A stretch of DNA of 64,000 nt from Druceiella hillmani (GCA_039881145.1 JAYKKI010000027.1:20285001-20349000); one strand, 5' to 3'; positions 22,666-36,435 are shown, counted from the first letter of the stretch. Notes: generated from the letters alone by a model not told the origin. Numbers and translations: made by a program.

Positions 22666-25600
22666 GCGTGTAATAAACACCTGTAGAGTGAAGAGGCTAA
22701 GCGAGTGCTGTAAATATGTACGGCGAATGTCCTAGTCAGTGTTTGAAGACAAATTTTTGTATTTCGTGTTTTTCAAATACAAGCTGCTAATTTTTTTGTA
22801 GAGTAGGTTTAAAGTTATTCCTTAATAAGTTTAAGCAATTTAATAGCATGAAAGCACTAACTAAACTTGATTTTCTTTGAACAAATTTTTCTTAATTTTA
22901 ATCTTAAAACGTACGGGACTCACTCAGGATAGACCGATAAACGAAAGTATTTTACAAAATGTTAACAAAACAATGTTTCAGTTTGTAAATTTTTATCGAT
23001 TGTAAACTAAAAATAGTAAAAGTTTCAGTTTTTAGAATAAAATCATCCAGTATTGTTCTGTAGTGGCGGCACTTTTTAAATCTCGCTTCAAGATTTTAGA
23101 AGACTTTAATTATAATTTTTTTATAGATCAACTCGTTTTAACGTCTCACATTCGTTTCAGCTGCAGTAATGTTATTGGATCATTGACGTGCACTTTATTT
23201 TAACTAACATCATAGAAAGAAGTCCGCTGGTGTCAAAGTCCAGAAGCCTGGAATTATCGTTACTATTTCAAAGCAGTTTTTGGGGAAATATCTCAGGCAC
23301 AACTTGAATGCAATATGATAGGTAGCATTATCTCATTGGAACCACATTGGTATTATGGACCTGCAATTATTGAAATATTTATGCCAAAAAGTATCTTAAC
23401 ATAGAAATTCAATTATTTGAAATAAATGTAATTGCATGGACTCAACGATATTTGAAAAAATACGAATCGGTGATTCCCCACTTCGTTATTCTAGTTCGAA
23501 TGATTACTTTCCTTGAGTTGTTTTTTTTAATGTGAAGCCTGGATTTTCAGCGCTCTCTGTAGTGGCAGTTCTTTTTATTCACAAAACCATTCAGATGTAA
23601 ATGGATTTCGTCTGAGAAGACGATTTGAAGGTATGTAGTCAATAAAGTTAGAGAATTTTTCCAGCATTTCATTTGCACATATGTATCTTGATTCAAGATC
23701 TGTTTTTTTCAAATTTTATCCAAATTAATTATTACACTATCCGCAAGGCAGATAAAGGTTTACGAAGAGAGACATCTGCACTTACAGACTCTACTTATTA
23801 TTCGCTCAACGCTTTCGTTAGTACGGAACGATTGCATACGAACTTGAGGTTTAGATTTTTGTGTTAATCTAGAATCAGTCGATCCACTCTTTAATCTCAA
23901 CACTTGGATATACACTGGTTTTGCATAACCTGTATACCGATCTAAAAAACACAACGAACAGGCACATAAATTTGAGTATTTTTGTGAAATAAGCGGACGC
24001 AAAAAGTGCTCTGTGCCTGTGGTGAACTTACTCATCGGGGCTAAAATTGCAAACGGCGCGCTACGCGACAATAACTTTCGTAAGCCTTAATTATTTCGTT
24101 CACTAGATAGAGCGAGACAGAGAGTGCATTTTTTTGACTGACAGTACATACGCCTTATTATTTTTAGCTTCTAAAAATCATAATCAAGTGAAATGAAAAT
24201 AGAAATTGATTAATTTTTTATTTTATATTGATTTTGCCAAATAACAAATAATTATTAGCACCGAAAATATTAAAATATTTTTTGAGTCAGAAAAGGCAAT
24301 ATGTATTAAGAAAAACGATGTACTTAAGGAAAACGTATTGAAAATAATTTTTCATGGTGAACATGCATCACATTATAATTATATTTATTTAAAATAAAAT
24401 TATCGTGAAAAAGGTTTATGGCTTAATAGATTTACGAGTAATTAAAAGCATATTTATATATGCGTGAATTGCAAACTGCAGACTTGTTTTGCTCTAAGTA
24501 ATTTATTTATTTATTTACTTATTTCCTATACGGAGATGTTTACGAACTCAATTCCACGACAGTGGGTTTTGCCTTGACTGGGGAACATATAGTTTTTGCT
24601 TGTGAGTTCTCGTATATTTATTTGATGCAAATGCGATATCTCTTAAAAAGAATGGGACAAAACAGTTTTCCGCCCAACAATTTTTATAAGAAAATGAGCA
24701 AAAGTTAAATCCTTTCGAAAGTCGAAAGTATGGAAATTGATTATGCCCAGGATAATAGAAGCATGGAATGTAAAATGGAAGTAAACATATTATATTTTAT
24801 ATAAATACTTTAAAAAGTTTTTTGAACTCTCAAGCATGACATACCCTCTAGTGGACTTCATATAATGCATTATGATTTTATCTTACAACAGACAAATGTC
24901 TTACACAGAAAAATCCGACAGCGTGGAAGGACGAGGGCGAGATTTCAGCGACGTGATCATCAAAGGCTGATTGTGAATTGGATCTTACGTAAAAGTGTGT
25001 GACTTCAACGTTTGTCTGTCCATTTATTCTTGAGCAAATAACTGCAAAGATGCAATGAATTCAAATTGGCATATACGTAGTTCAAGTTGATGAATAACTC
25101 ATAGGCAGTTGTCCGTAGCTTCACTCGCCTGCATACTAATACTATGAAAAACTGTTTAAGAGGCACTAATTTAAAAATAAATGTACAAGAAAACCTGTCA
25201 GGCACGAGTAGTACTCGCACAAAGCAGGTTTCGCACACATTTAAGCACTTATAAACATTTATATTATTTCTATTATTAATTTTTCATAACGCAAATACAT
25301 TGGCTGCTACATACTTCACTGGCATCAAAACATGGTGCACATTTAAAAAAATATTAGATCTACGCTAATCGCTGTTATCCTACAATATATGTGTAGGCTT
25401 CTAAAAATTCTTTTTTCTTTATCAATTTAGATTTCGTTAATAAGAGGGGAGAATACATGTTTTTAGTATATTTTTTAATAAATCTTTGAAGATAAGTATA
25501 CTAATAAAAAGCAACGGAAATATATGTTAAAGCCCTAACCACAAGTCCTTTCAACTAATATCCCATATTCAATACGGAATAAAAAAAATGAAGTATTTAA

Positions 25601-26739
25601 TTTCATCCACTAAAGTTTCCATGTAAATATTTGTGTGTCAGCATATGTTGTACTACTATGTCAAATTTCAAGTTTCAGCGTCAATCGGTGTCTGGAAAAA
25701 TGGCTGCGGCAGAGGGACGAACACATGAGTGATTTCATAAGAGTTCCGCTTTTCTTTTTGTGTTACGAAATCCTGAAAGTTTTCCAATGCTAATGGAAGT
25801 CATGCGCCATGGTTTTAGTACCAATATCTGTACCAATGCCAAGATCTTGATTATTTATTCCTCAGTCATTTGGTGTAAAAATATTTTGGTAAAATTTTCT
25901 CGTCCAGCTAATCAAAGAAATGGACACAAAAAACATTTTTTTTAAATTACAGAAAGCTGCAGAAATGGTTTAGTCTAAGTAAAATACAAAAATAAGAAAG
26001 TACAAGTTAATAAAGCAATAAACTTTGTGACAAATTTAAATTCTGTAAAAAGTAGCAATAAAAATACACTTTGCCAACATATTACTCTTAAATTTTTTCA
26101 GTACTTTAATTCGATTTTTCAGAATGGCGTTACCATTAAATTGGTTTCCAGTAAAGAGTAATTTAAATTTTTAACGGATGCGATTAAAATAGGCGCTAAG
26201 ACATTAAAGTTTCAGTCAGTATAAAAAATCGAACTCCTTATTAAAGTCATTTTGGGTTCTAAAAGCTGATTGAAATACTTGAATATGTGAAAATCTAATG
26301 GGCTCTTTGACAATTTCTGAAAAAGTGTTTAAAATTATTCGAAATGTATCTCATAAATCTACGATTGTGATATACTCCCCGAGAAACGTGTTTCAAGCTG
26401 AAAAATTTTTTTTTATTGCTTTCATGTAGAGCCCCGCGTCAAAACACTTAGTCTCGTGATATGTAAATTTTAAGATGCTGTGAACAAAAAATTAAATTGA
26501 AAAGGGTCCCTTATACACCCTTCCAAATTCTAAAGTAATAAATAAATATTGTGTACGGAATTAAATTTATGGGATCGCGCTATCTTGCTCCCACGATTAT
26601 TAGAAGTTGGCCATCTATAAGTATATTATGATCTGTTTAAAAACATTTTGACGTCATGTGTTCTAATTGACGGTTCTTTTGTGTTTCAGTGTTTGGCCGC
26701 GTATGTTAATATAAAATATTACTTTGATCTCAATTATTA

Positions 26740-26818
<79 letters not shown>

Positions 26819-28421
26819 CAAATCTATTGCAGTTCGATTTCTTTAATCATTATTTTTAAACTCTTTAGTTATTAATGACGTACATCCATTAAATGTTTTA
26901 TAAAACATATTGCGAATATCTGGTTGGGCAGTAAACTTAAAAAATGGGCAGTAAGGTGTGAGCATTAATTTAATCAAAATCGGTCCTTAAGAAATCTTTG
27001 GGTGATCCTAAGTAGTTCTACAAACACTTGCTAGTAAAATATGATCGGTCTGTTGAATGATTCATATAATTTTGGTTTCGTTACCAAATTGTTGCGGCAA
27101 CAGGCCACCTGGTATACAATATTTAATGAAAAATATATATAAAGTGACTTAAAATTATATTTTGAGGGGATTTCTGTATTTATAAACTATAAAATTAAAA
27201 CGAGCTAAATGTGTATTTGTAAAAAGGTACAAGTAAACAAACGAAAGAATTTCTGGAAAATTGACTATATTTATACACCTGTGACAGATATTTTTGATTA
27301 ATATGTGTAAATGGTTCAATAGAAATACTTTGTGCCGTTAAACGCTGAAATTATCGATAAATAACAAGAGTAAAAAAATCATAATTGTTATACATTTAAT
27401 TATCTAACTGCCAATTCAGAGATTTCACTGTACATACAATAATTTATCCACAATAAAATTTATTTAAAGTGTCGCCCGAGTAAGGCTTTTACTACCGGTG
27501 TAGACCTAATAACTAACCAAATTATTTGACATTAGTGCCTTCTGTCATAATTAATTCAATTACTGCTAAAATATTTAATACATCCGCGTGCTTTTTTATC
27601 TGCCCGATGTCACCAGCGGAATGTTTAAAAATGGTTCAATGAATTACTTCCTATTACTTACTAGTTCTTGGTGGCTTAGTTATGTGGTGTTATTTACACG
27701 ATAATACTTGGTGTTGGCACTATATCTAACTACAAGTACCCACAAGTATTTTATTAATCACAAGTAACTACAAGTATTTTATTATTAGATATAAAGCTAT
27801 AACAGAATTTTATATCTGGTAAAATTCTGCATTTTATTTAATCTCGCTATCTTAAAAAGTTTCGAGACATTATGAATAAAACGTATCTGAGGAAATACGA
27901 TACGCTAAATGAGCGAGCTGTGACCGGTATATAGCTGTGGATGGATTTTCTCTTACAACTTTGCGGACCTTTGTCAGTAATAGATTATACTTTAGTCGTA
28001 ATCATAATATCAAAGTTTGAATTTAGTCCTATGTATTTTGATTCGGCGACACGCGGAGCATGTGCGATATGCACCAAAGATTACCAAGTAGAACAATTGT
28101 CATCGTCTTTATGATCGTCTGTCCATATAGTACACATCAGCGTGTCGCCGGGATGAACTTAACACTGGTACAAAACCCCAGGACCTATCAAGTCGACTTA
28201 ATTTTATATCAATACATGAGTAACTGTGAAATATTTCGTTTTCAATGAAAGATTTCCAGCTTGTTTTCAATGTCTTCCGTTGCCTACTTATTTATTCGTG
28301 CTGATAGAGATTTTTGTATGAAATAGTTTTTGTGCGTTTTGTTCATCAATATGTTCGTTGTTGTGTTGTGTTCCACATAGATAGTAAAATAAATAATAGT
28401 AAAAGGAGAAAAAAAAGAGGA
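22666..28421. other. L-half spacer of B; RT relic, hairpin repeat, TA tract
   Basis: Equivalent to 2271-8047 of A. A degenerate RT thumb is at about 24835-24990 (minus), the diverged hairpin repeat at about 25708-25790, and (TA)n at 26743-26818. The first difference from A is a missing T at about 25522; beyond it small indels and substitutions become frequent. No host gene. Confidence 0.65.
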
Positions 28422-28934
28422 TTAAACTGAGCCAAAGCTTTTTAAAATTGCCTCTGCCAGTTTCGGTGGTTCGTTGCTTTATAAGATTTCTTGCAGCAGA
28501 TCGCTCAGTGGGAACATTCTCATTTTAGGATATTTGCTGCAAAAGCTGGGCCTTCAAAGATATGCTTGGGGGAGAGCTGGACTTCCGGGCAGTTCTTGCA
28601 ATGAGTATAAGTTCCGAAATTGTCTGGGTGCATTTCTGTGACTTTAAGGTAATTAGTTTTTAGTCGGGCTATTGTAGATGTGATATGTCCAGAGCAGTTG
28701 AGATCAGTAATGAGGGGTTTTTTAAAGGCGTGGATCAAAATTCTGCACCTTGTTACTGCGTCAGTATTTGCAAGTATGAAGGTGTTATGTAAATATGGTG
28801 GCGAATTGAGGTCTCTGGCTTCTTTGGCTAGAGTATCAGTGTACTCGTTTCCCTCTATATTGACGTGTGTAAGAATCCATTGCATCGTACAGGATTTTTC
28901 CGCTATCTGTCTGTTCTGGTAACGTCTGATCCTA
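28422..28934 (-). pseudogene. RNase H C-terminal part of a Jockey/I-like LINE (B)
   Basis: Collinear with the A copy. The 121-codon open part (28520-28885) starts MQWILTHVNIEGNEYTDTLA, so the Pro of WIPxHV is lost while the GNE..D of the RNase H end is kept. In the CxxC...H...C knuckle both leading Cys and the His remain but the last Cys is Gly. The terminal segment (stop near 28422) is out of frame, as in A. It is a dead 5'-truncated retrotransposon end. Confidence 0.8.
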
Positions 28935-29054
28935 AAGAAACTTCAGATCGATTGCTACTCCTGGCCAGCCAAATCATTGTATTTAACTTTGCATCGTAAT
29001 ATTTAAGCTAAAAGATAAAATTGTTTCGAGGTTAATTGTTGCTGTCGAATACAT

Positions 29055-29500
29055 CCTCAAATCAAATACATCCACTAAATGTGATCAATATGGATGTTAA
29101 CGAGTGGCAGCGACGAGAGTGAAATAAATTTCGCCACGCGCTAAATAAAGATATCGGTCAACGCTGCGCCCCAATAAACTGTGGCAGCAAACAAATAACT
29201 GACTGAATTGATTCGCGAAATCTATCTTCTTCAGTGGTAATGAAATGCAAATAGATACGGACCATAGTTAACTTTTCGCGGAGCTGCAGCTTCAGCGATA
29301 GTGAAACCCATATAGATTCGGGTCACAGTTAGCTTTATGCACAACTGTATTTTGTGAAGGATTACGGAGTCAAATGTATTCAAGTGCACTAGGAGCACAA
29401 TACGATTTGTGTTAGTTTTGCGCATAACCGACTCAGGAGCTGAATTGTCTTAATGCATTTCGAAGCATGGCGGTTTTGATAATTTATTAGAAAGTAGATT
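29055..29500. repeat. Delta block, copy B-1
   Basis: Same type as A-1, with GTGATCAATATGG at about 29080. It is truncated on the right at the LINE, where a deletion of about 75 bp removed the left target-site duplication and the LINE tail (junction near 29509). Confidence 0.85.
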
Positions 29501-29684
29501 TACTTTCGACATATACATGCAACATGCAATAAAAAATAAATAATAAATAACAACATTAATTAAAAAGGATGACATTTGTATACAATGTATAAAAAATTAA
29601 AATAGAATAGTAAAATTAATTAATGCTCATGATAATTTACATTGACAATTATTATATAAAATTTTTATATTATTTATTAAATTT

Positions 29685-29791
29685 ATATGGACCCCCTTAG
29701 GGTAAAAAGCCTCCTCCAAAGTTTGCCATTCGTCTCTATCTTTGACTGTTTGGAGCCATTCGCAACCTGCTGTAGCCCCGATCTCGTCAGC
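29685..29791 (-). pseudogene. ORF2 C-terminal tail behind ORF1 stop (B)
   Basis: In frame with ORF1 past one TGA the minus strand reads ADEIGATAGCEWLQTVKDRD and then EWQTLEEAF, the typical end of LINE ORF2 (RWADDI..TAG..W...DR..W..LEEAF). Compared with A, one fewer T after the LEEAF codons changes the last residues. It shows that ORF1 is joined directly to the end of ORF2, with everything between deleted. Confidence 0.75.
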
Positions 29792-30580
29792 TCATCTGGC
29801 ATTGAGTCTGCTCGGCATCTTCGGTAATTTTTTCCTCTGAGAAACTTGATGAACGTTGAGTGGTGGATGCACTGAGAGTTTTGTCCTTTTTGTGTGTTCG
29901 TGATTCCTGGGTGTTTGGGATTTTAAGTTATTTTCAGGAGATGTTGAAAGGATTCTTTTCTTGTTTCCTGTTGTGATTTCCGGGTTGTTTTTTAATATGA
30001 TTAATTTATCGTATTTTATTATAGCTCTATTTCCTTTTTCTTTCTCGATTCTTACTTGTGTCTGCAATTCCTTTCTTTTCTCTAATACTTTTAGCGGATA
30101 ATCTTCTTTTATGTAGTATGCAGTGTCGTTGAGAGCTCGTTTTTGTTTGAGAATATTGATTTTTATTCCAAGTGTCGTAAATGTTATGGTGACAGGACGG
30201 GGTTTGTCTGTTCTTTTACCAATTCTTCTTATGGCTTGTAAGTCCTTACAGTTTATTTTCGTTGTGAAGTACTTGTTTATAAAGTTCATCATATTTTTTT
30301 CTAACTCTAAATAGGATTGTTCGCCTTCCTCCACTCCAAAAAATACTAGATTGCGCTGTCTAGCCTCTTTTTCTAAATAATAAAGTTGCTTGCCTTGATT
30401 GTTTACTTTTTCTTCCAGTTTTTGCAGTTTGGTGTCCCAGACTTGGAGTTTTTTGTCCATGATTTCGTTGATGTTTTTTGTAATTTCCTCTGTTATTTTT
30501 TCTGCACTTTTTGAAATCATATTTTTTTGTTCTTCCATGTCGTTTTGTATTTTTTGAAGTGTTTTCATTATTTCCTCCAT
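29792..30580 (-). CDS. LINE ORF1 protein, open (B)
   Basis: A 262-residue open frame from ATG at 30580; the longest in the window. ORF1 proteins of such LINEs bind nucleic acid and package the element RNA. Residues 1-72 are rich in heptad-like K/E/L/I repeats (coiled coil), followed by ARQRNLVFFGVEEGE (about 73-87), the usual start of the RRM-like domain. IRRIGKRTDKPRPVTITFTT lies at 117-136 and DTAYYIKEDYPLKVLEKRKE at 152-171, both typical of lepidopteran ORF1 proteins as I recall them. The end is basic, and the last residues (KMPSRLNAR) already belong to the fused ORF2 tail, cut by TGA at 29792. No partner endonuclease/RT exists here. The open frame may simply reflect lack of time to decay, since the A copy has a frameshift and an extra stop. 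Confidence 0.75.
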   Translation of the reverse strand: MEEIMKTLQKIQNDMEEQKNMISKSAEKITEEITKNINEIMDKKLQVWDTKLQKLEEKVNNQGKQLYYLEKEARQRNLVFFGVEEGEQSYLELEKNMMNFINKYFTTKINCKDLQAIRRIGKRTDKPRPVTITFTTLGIKINILKQKRALNDTAYYIKEDYPLKVLEKRKELQTQVRIEKEKGNRAIIKYDKLIILKNNPEITTGNKKRILSTSPENNLKSQTPRNHEHTKRTKLSVHPPLNVHQVSQRKKLPKMPSRLNAR

Positions 30581-31125
30581 AGTCAACAATCTATGTCTAT
30601 AACGCCCTCTTGTGGTATTAGTGAAGAGCTTGGTAGACGTTCGATCGTATAGTTACGCACTTTCTCTAGTAGTATCTCCACTAGCCCCCAGATAGCGGTG
30701 CTAACGTGCGCTAGTCGTCATTAGATGGCGCTAAACGTCTTTGTTTGGCAAAGAAGTGTCTAGAAATTATGTTTGATGACTCATCTTGCAGATAGGTTTT
30801 AGGTTATTTTTTTCTTTGTATCACTATTTTTCGTGTCTAGCACTGAGTTCGCTTTCTTCATGTATTTAATGTTTTTCGTACTGCACTTTGTAGTGTCTCT
30901 TTAATGGTATTTTTTGTTGTTTTAATAACTTTTTCTCACTATTAATGTTCGTAGTAATTATCACAATTTCTTAAAAGTCACTTGGTATTCACTTTGTTCT
31001 TCATATTGTATCGGTGAATCGCACTTTAAGTTATAGTTTTTAGCACTTTTAATCACTTTTTACACTTGAAATATATATTTTTTAACGTAATTATTGCGGA
31101 CACGAAGTAAGCCGTGCACGTGTTT

Positions 31126-33397
31126 TTTTTTGTAGATACTATAGAATAATTCACTAAAAATTTCTATACATATGATTAGTATCGAATATAAAACCTTTCC
31201 TTTGATAAATTATTAAATAAATTACTATATAGAATATATTTGACGTTAATTTGGTAGAAATTCATTATTGATAATTAAATGAAACTACGTGATGTAGTAT
31301 TATTTTTACTTTCTTTAATTTCTTTACCACGACCTAGATTACGTTATTATTCTAATCTTAAGAATTTATACTTGAATTTTAAGATTTGGAAGTTTGTGAA
31401 ATGATTCTGATTTAGTTTTACTCCCGATAAAAAGGAAAGCATTAGTTTTAAATTCAGAAAATAATTTTCAAATTTGGATTTGATTGACAAAATAAATAAA
31501 TGCATGAAAAGAAAATTTGAGAAAATTACGAGAAAAATATCGCAACCTGAGATACCTCAAATACAGAGAGATAAATATTATAATATGGCCACCGAGAAAT
31601 ATTTTTGAAATATTACAGTTCTCAGGCTTCCATCATCAATAGTCCTGAAGTAAATAAAAAGTGGAGATAATAAATTGTGAACATATTTCCTAACCCGATT
31701 TCTCCCATAAAGTATGCAACTCACGTCCGTATGCACCGCACACCACCAGGACCGCGCAATAGGGTACGGTCGGTAAACCGACGTAACTGACAGTTAATGA
31801 GAAACAGAAATATGTCCTTAACTGTCAGTAAGTCCGACTGACAATCTTGATTGCGTATGGTACATATGGCCGTTAGAGACCGGAAACAAACATTTGCTAT
31901 TAGGAATAACTCCAAAAACCTTCAAATTTTTTGAGACTTTATTAAAATTGAAAAATTATTTCTCTGATTTACATTTATTACACGGTTTTCTTTAATTGAT
32001 AATGACAAAAAGATCTTTTTTAATTTTTAAATAATTTTAAGATGAATTTTAAATAATTTTAAGATGGATTATACTACCATAAAAACTACTAAACAAAAAC
32101 TAGTGCAAAATTTAAAAAGTAATTAAAATTTATAAAACATACTCTGCGCTAATACCTTTTAGCAACCAGCTTTACGACGGTACTTACCACCAGATTAGTT
32201 AACATTGTAAGACATAAAGATGAAAATTAATGACTTCAAGAATGAACATTGCATACTTCTGACAACTAACATGATAATACACTGCAACAGTTATATTGTT
32301 GTTGGTTATTATCTTCGCTAAGGGGATAATAAAATATTATCAGGCATTTTAAAAAAGAGTTGTGTTTCTTTGTAAAGATAAATTTAAAATTTTATGAACG
32401 ACATTTATGAAAAATGTCGGAAAAAGCTTAAATTTTCCAGAGGCGGATACGAGCGGCGTATTCAAAATTCTATCGTACGATGTTTCCTTTCTGTACAATA
32501 ATCACATGCTGCAAGTCTATAAACCCATCATTAGAGTTCTCTCTTTCTATTCCTATAAATACTTAAAACGTTATCATTTTAAATGCTAAATAAAAGAAGC
32601 ATTAAGTAATAATTTAGAAATAAAATTATTGCGATTAGGAAAAACTGTTTATAATTTGACACGTTTTGAACGTTATTTGAAAAGTTAAATAAAGATTATC
32701 TACTAGATATTAAAGATATCTACGAGAATAGGGAAATATACATTCTTTCAAGAAAATAAAAGTAAAATGAGTGATCTTGTGTTGTAGTGCGATTGCTCAC
32801 CTCTTAAAGACAGTCGAAGACACCCTTAAACATGTCCAGTAGGTTTATTGTCCAGACATTGTCTAACTTGATGTGAGAGTGTCGGCTTCTTGTTACCACG
32901 AGATGTCAGCGGTATTGACGTAGGTCAGTCATGGCAATTAGAAAACAAGGTTTTCCAAAAAAGGTGGTAATTTATTTTTAATTCTAGCAACACATTTACT
33001 AGATTTTTATTCAAAAAATAGATCAGAATTGTACATATAAACAATCTTATCAGTTTATTTACTGTAAGTACCGCTTGTTCCTGAAGCAAATTCGGACCTA
33101 TTGCTATTCTCGGTTACGCTAATCGTTGGGTTTAGCTTTGTATCGTAAAATTTAAGATAAAAGGTACAATTGATTTAAGGAGAAATTTATTTAAGAGCAT
33201 TGTAAATGCTTAATATTTCTAGGCATCATTTAATATTTCTGGTTGGGAATATACTTATCAATGAAAAACTTCGATTTTGGAAAAAGAAAATAAGAATTTA
33301 AATTAGTTATTGTAATACTTTTATATATATTTTTCCTACCTCTGACGTCAATTAGAAAAGTCGCTAGACGTTGTGTATTATCGGACCATGGAGGTAT
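31126..33397. other. Spacer of B with half-palindrome and damaged foldback element
   Basis: Equivalent to 10838-13127 of A. The half-palindrome is at about 31225-31340. The foldback element (about 31722-31865) lost 57 bases of its left arm and 14 further bases, so it can no longer form the long stem. No gene. Confidence 0.6.
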
Positions 33398-33646
33398 TCA
33401 CGTACACGCGTGTACCCACACGACATACGCATATAAACACGTATACATGAAGGGGCTTAATATGCAAATGTATGTCTGTATCTTAAAACCAAACAAATAC
33501 GTTTGCATTGAATCCAAGTATAAACACTGATTTTTTTCAAAAGTTTTCGCATCTAAAATAGCTTCAGCATCTTCGCACGTAAAAGGAGAGTTTGGAATCG
33601 AAATCATCGGAAGATAAATATTTTTAAGGTATTGGCGTTGAAACAC
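33398..33646 (-). other. Conserved short ORF of unknown nature (B)
   Basis: An 82-codon minus frame containing CEDAEAILDAKTFEKNQCLY; see the A copy at 13128-13358. The upstream end is extended (MFQRQYLKNIYLPM) and the downstream end shortened. Confidence 0.35.
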
Positions 33647-33704
33647 TTTTCTTTTATGGTATATAGTTTAGTATAATTTAAAATGTAATAAATAACTTAA
33701 TTCC

Positions 33705-34170
33705 TCAATCCAAATACATCCACTAAATGTGATCAATATGGTGGCCAACGGGCGGCGAGAGACCTGAGTGAAATAAATCGCGCCGCGCGCTAAATAAAGA
33801 TATCGACCAGCGCTCCGCTCCAACAAACTGTGGCAGTAAACAAACGACTGACTGAATTGATTTGCGTAATACATCTTCTTCAGTGCTAATGAAGCGCAAA
33901 TATATTCGGGCCCTAGTTTAGTTTGCGCGCAACTGTATTTTATGAAGGTTTACGGAGCCAAATGCATTCAATTGCACTAGAGTAGCCAAATGCATTCGAG
34001 TGTAGTTGATTACAGTACGATTTGGTTTTAATGTTACGCTTAGCTGACTCAGGAGTTGAATTGTGTTTATGTATTTCGAAGCTGTTTTAATAATTCAATA
34101 GCATGTAGATTTACTAGTAGACTATAATTTACTTGCGTGGACTGTTTATATAAGGATTAATTTCGGTATC
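33705..34170. repeat. Delta block, copy B-2
   Basis: Near-identical to A-2, with the CAGTAAACAAAC marker. The tail GTTTATATAAGGATTAATTT follows at about 34143. Confidence 0.85.
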
Positions 34171-35614
34171 GCGATTTAATTTATCAAGAACAAGCAGAAC
34201 TGGTATTAACATGTAAATACACTGAATTTTTTTAACCTTCTTCAAGATAATTAGTTTAAAAAACTACACAATTAATAAATAATGACCTATTTCTAGTTCG
34301 CTAATAATAAATAACATATTTCTATTTCATTGGACAGCTGTTCATAGAAGACACCTACCAAGCAAATTTTATATTTAAATATAGTGCTAAGAGTCTACGA
34401 GTAAAATGGTTGTGAAATACGGATAGAAAGTAGGGCACACAGACAGACGGACAGACGGACAGGGCGAAATTATAAGGGTTCCGTTTTTGCCATTTGGCTA
34501 CGGAATCCTAAAAGATCGAATGGATTTGAACCAAAGGTATTTTTACCGTAGAAACGTGGCAATGTCCTTTTTCGTATTCGCCGGGGGTCAAAAGTTATTT
34601 TTAGGTAGTATTCGCGATGGTGATTTTTTTATGAAATTTAAGAAATTGTGAAATTATTTACAAATATTAATAATATTTTAACCCTGTAAATATTTTGCTT
34701 ACCCTATATTTTATGACTAATAACTCATGAATTTCTCAAGAATTGTGAGATACAGAATATTGCTGCAATTTTCCTGTAAATTCGAAGTAAGCTCAAAGGA
34801 ATTTTGTTTAAAGTTTATTAGTTAAATTGTTATTTTCATGATTTTAGATTCAATAGTTTCGGAAGTAAAGAGTTATGTTATATTTATATCTACTTTCACA
34901 CAATATACCATATGATATAAGAAATTATCAAAAATATTTCGAGTGTTTAATTTGTCCGTTTATTATTTCTAAAATATTAAAATTTCTATAATGTTTTTAT
35001 TAAATATATTTTAATATTAATTATTGAGATGTATGAGGTTTGATGTACTTCACAATTATGCTACATTTAAATTTTCGATTCAGATGAGTTCAGAGAAAAA
35101 ACGCGTCGAGCAGACAGACAGAGAGACATGAATAATCTTATAGCGGTTTTGTTTTTTTTCTTTTTGAGGCACGAAACCCTTGTTAAATTGAAATGTTGCC
35201 TCGAGAAAAATATGTAAAATTTCGATGTTTTTGTAGATTCCGCGATTATATCGTAGATATAAAGCAAAGTACAGACATGACTGTGAAGACATTTATTCCA
35301 CATCCATGAAACTTTATCCGGTGTAAAGATCTTATGTAATATCAACGTTTCTATCAATATTTTTTAATATCGTCTTAGACTATAACGTTCTGCTTATTAT
35401 ATGAGAGTTATTCCGTCATAATATCGCAGTAAATTAATTGATGTCTGTAATTAACAAATTTAGTTTGTTGCTAAAAACTAGACTGTAAAACATACCCGCA
35501 TATCGCCATTCGAATATGAGTCTGAGTGAAAAGAAAACGCTTTAAGTATTTATATTTATATTTATAGATTTTAGTTTAACATCAACAACTTGGAAATAAG
35601 CTGAACTATTATCA
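34171..35614. other. L/S junction and S start of B; hairpin repeats
   Basis: Two hairpin repeats, at about 34437-34520 (GGGTTCCGTTTTTGCC...GGCTACGGAATCC) and about 35110-35190 (GCACGAAACCCTTG), with the S start block from about 34675. The 96- and 70-codon ORFs over the second repeat overlap in different frames and are not supported. Confidence 0.7.
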
Positions 35615-36005
35615 GCCATTACTGATGTCGCCATAAAAACATACACCTTCCACATCGTAGAGAATTATCTTGCGATGCGTAAATCAAACATTTTACAGTC
35701 GCCCACATGACATGTAATGTGTTTTGTCGATTCGTAAGTGCGCGAAAGAAAGCCATTAGTTTGGAAAGTATTCTACACTGACATTTCTACAAGGGCTCGT
35801 AATAAAGCACGAGGCGGGCTAAGATGTCCCCAGCGGCCAATATAACCCGCAGACTGGATGCCGACCGTCTCCGGACCGGACGATCAAACAACGCGCGGTA
35901 TCATTGTAAATAAGCTTTGACTGTGCTGCTATGTAAATAAGGCGAATAAATAAAGAGCAAGGTGAGGGCGGGGGTTGCAGCAGGGTGGTTTTTCGTAGGA
36001 ACACT
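35615..36005. repeat. Beta block, copy B-S
   Basis: S-type beta with GCGGGCTAAGATGTCCCCAG and GCTGCTATGTAAATAAGGCGA; no right hairpin arm. Confidence 0.8.
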
Positions 36006-36435
36006 GTGGCGAGTGATAAACACCTGGAGAAATGAAGTGAAGAGGTTGAGCGGATGGTGTAAATAAGAATGGGGAACGTCCAAGTATATGTTGACGACAA
36101 CATTTTGCTGATTCCGTGTTTTTTTTAATTCAAGAAGGTAATTTTTCGGAAAGATGATGCTTCTTAATAACTTTAGGCAATTTAATAGCACGAAAACATT
36201 AGAAAAAATAAAATTGCTTTCAAAAATTTTTAAAAAATTTTGATCTTAAAATATTCGAGACTCACGCATATTAGATCGTAAACGAAAAGATTAAATAAAA
36301 TAAGAAAACAATATTTCAGTTTGTAAATTTTGGTTTATTCTACATTAAAGAAAGTTGATGGAAACTTCAGATTTTAAAATAAAATCATTGAAATGACGGC
36401 GTTTCTTTAATTTTGCTTCAAGATTATAGAAGACT

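Larger units (their letters stand above)
29511..31125 (-). mobile_element. Internally deleted LINE, non-autonomous (B)
   Basis: Orthologous to the A insertion: same position between delta-1 and the half-palindrome, same structure. Its 3' tail and left target-site duplication are deleted. The 5' boundary is about 31125, where CGTGCACGTG meets the T-run and GTAGATACT. Since both units share it, the insertion predates the A/B duplication. The 5' UTR (30581-31125) has motifs such as GCCCTCTTGTGG and AGATGGCGC. Confidence 0.78.
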
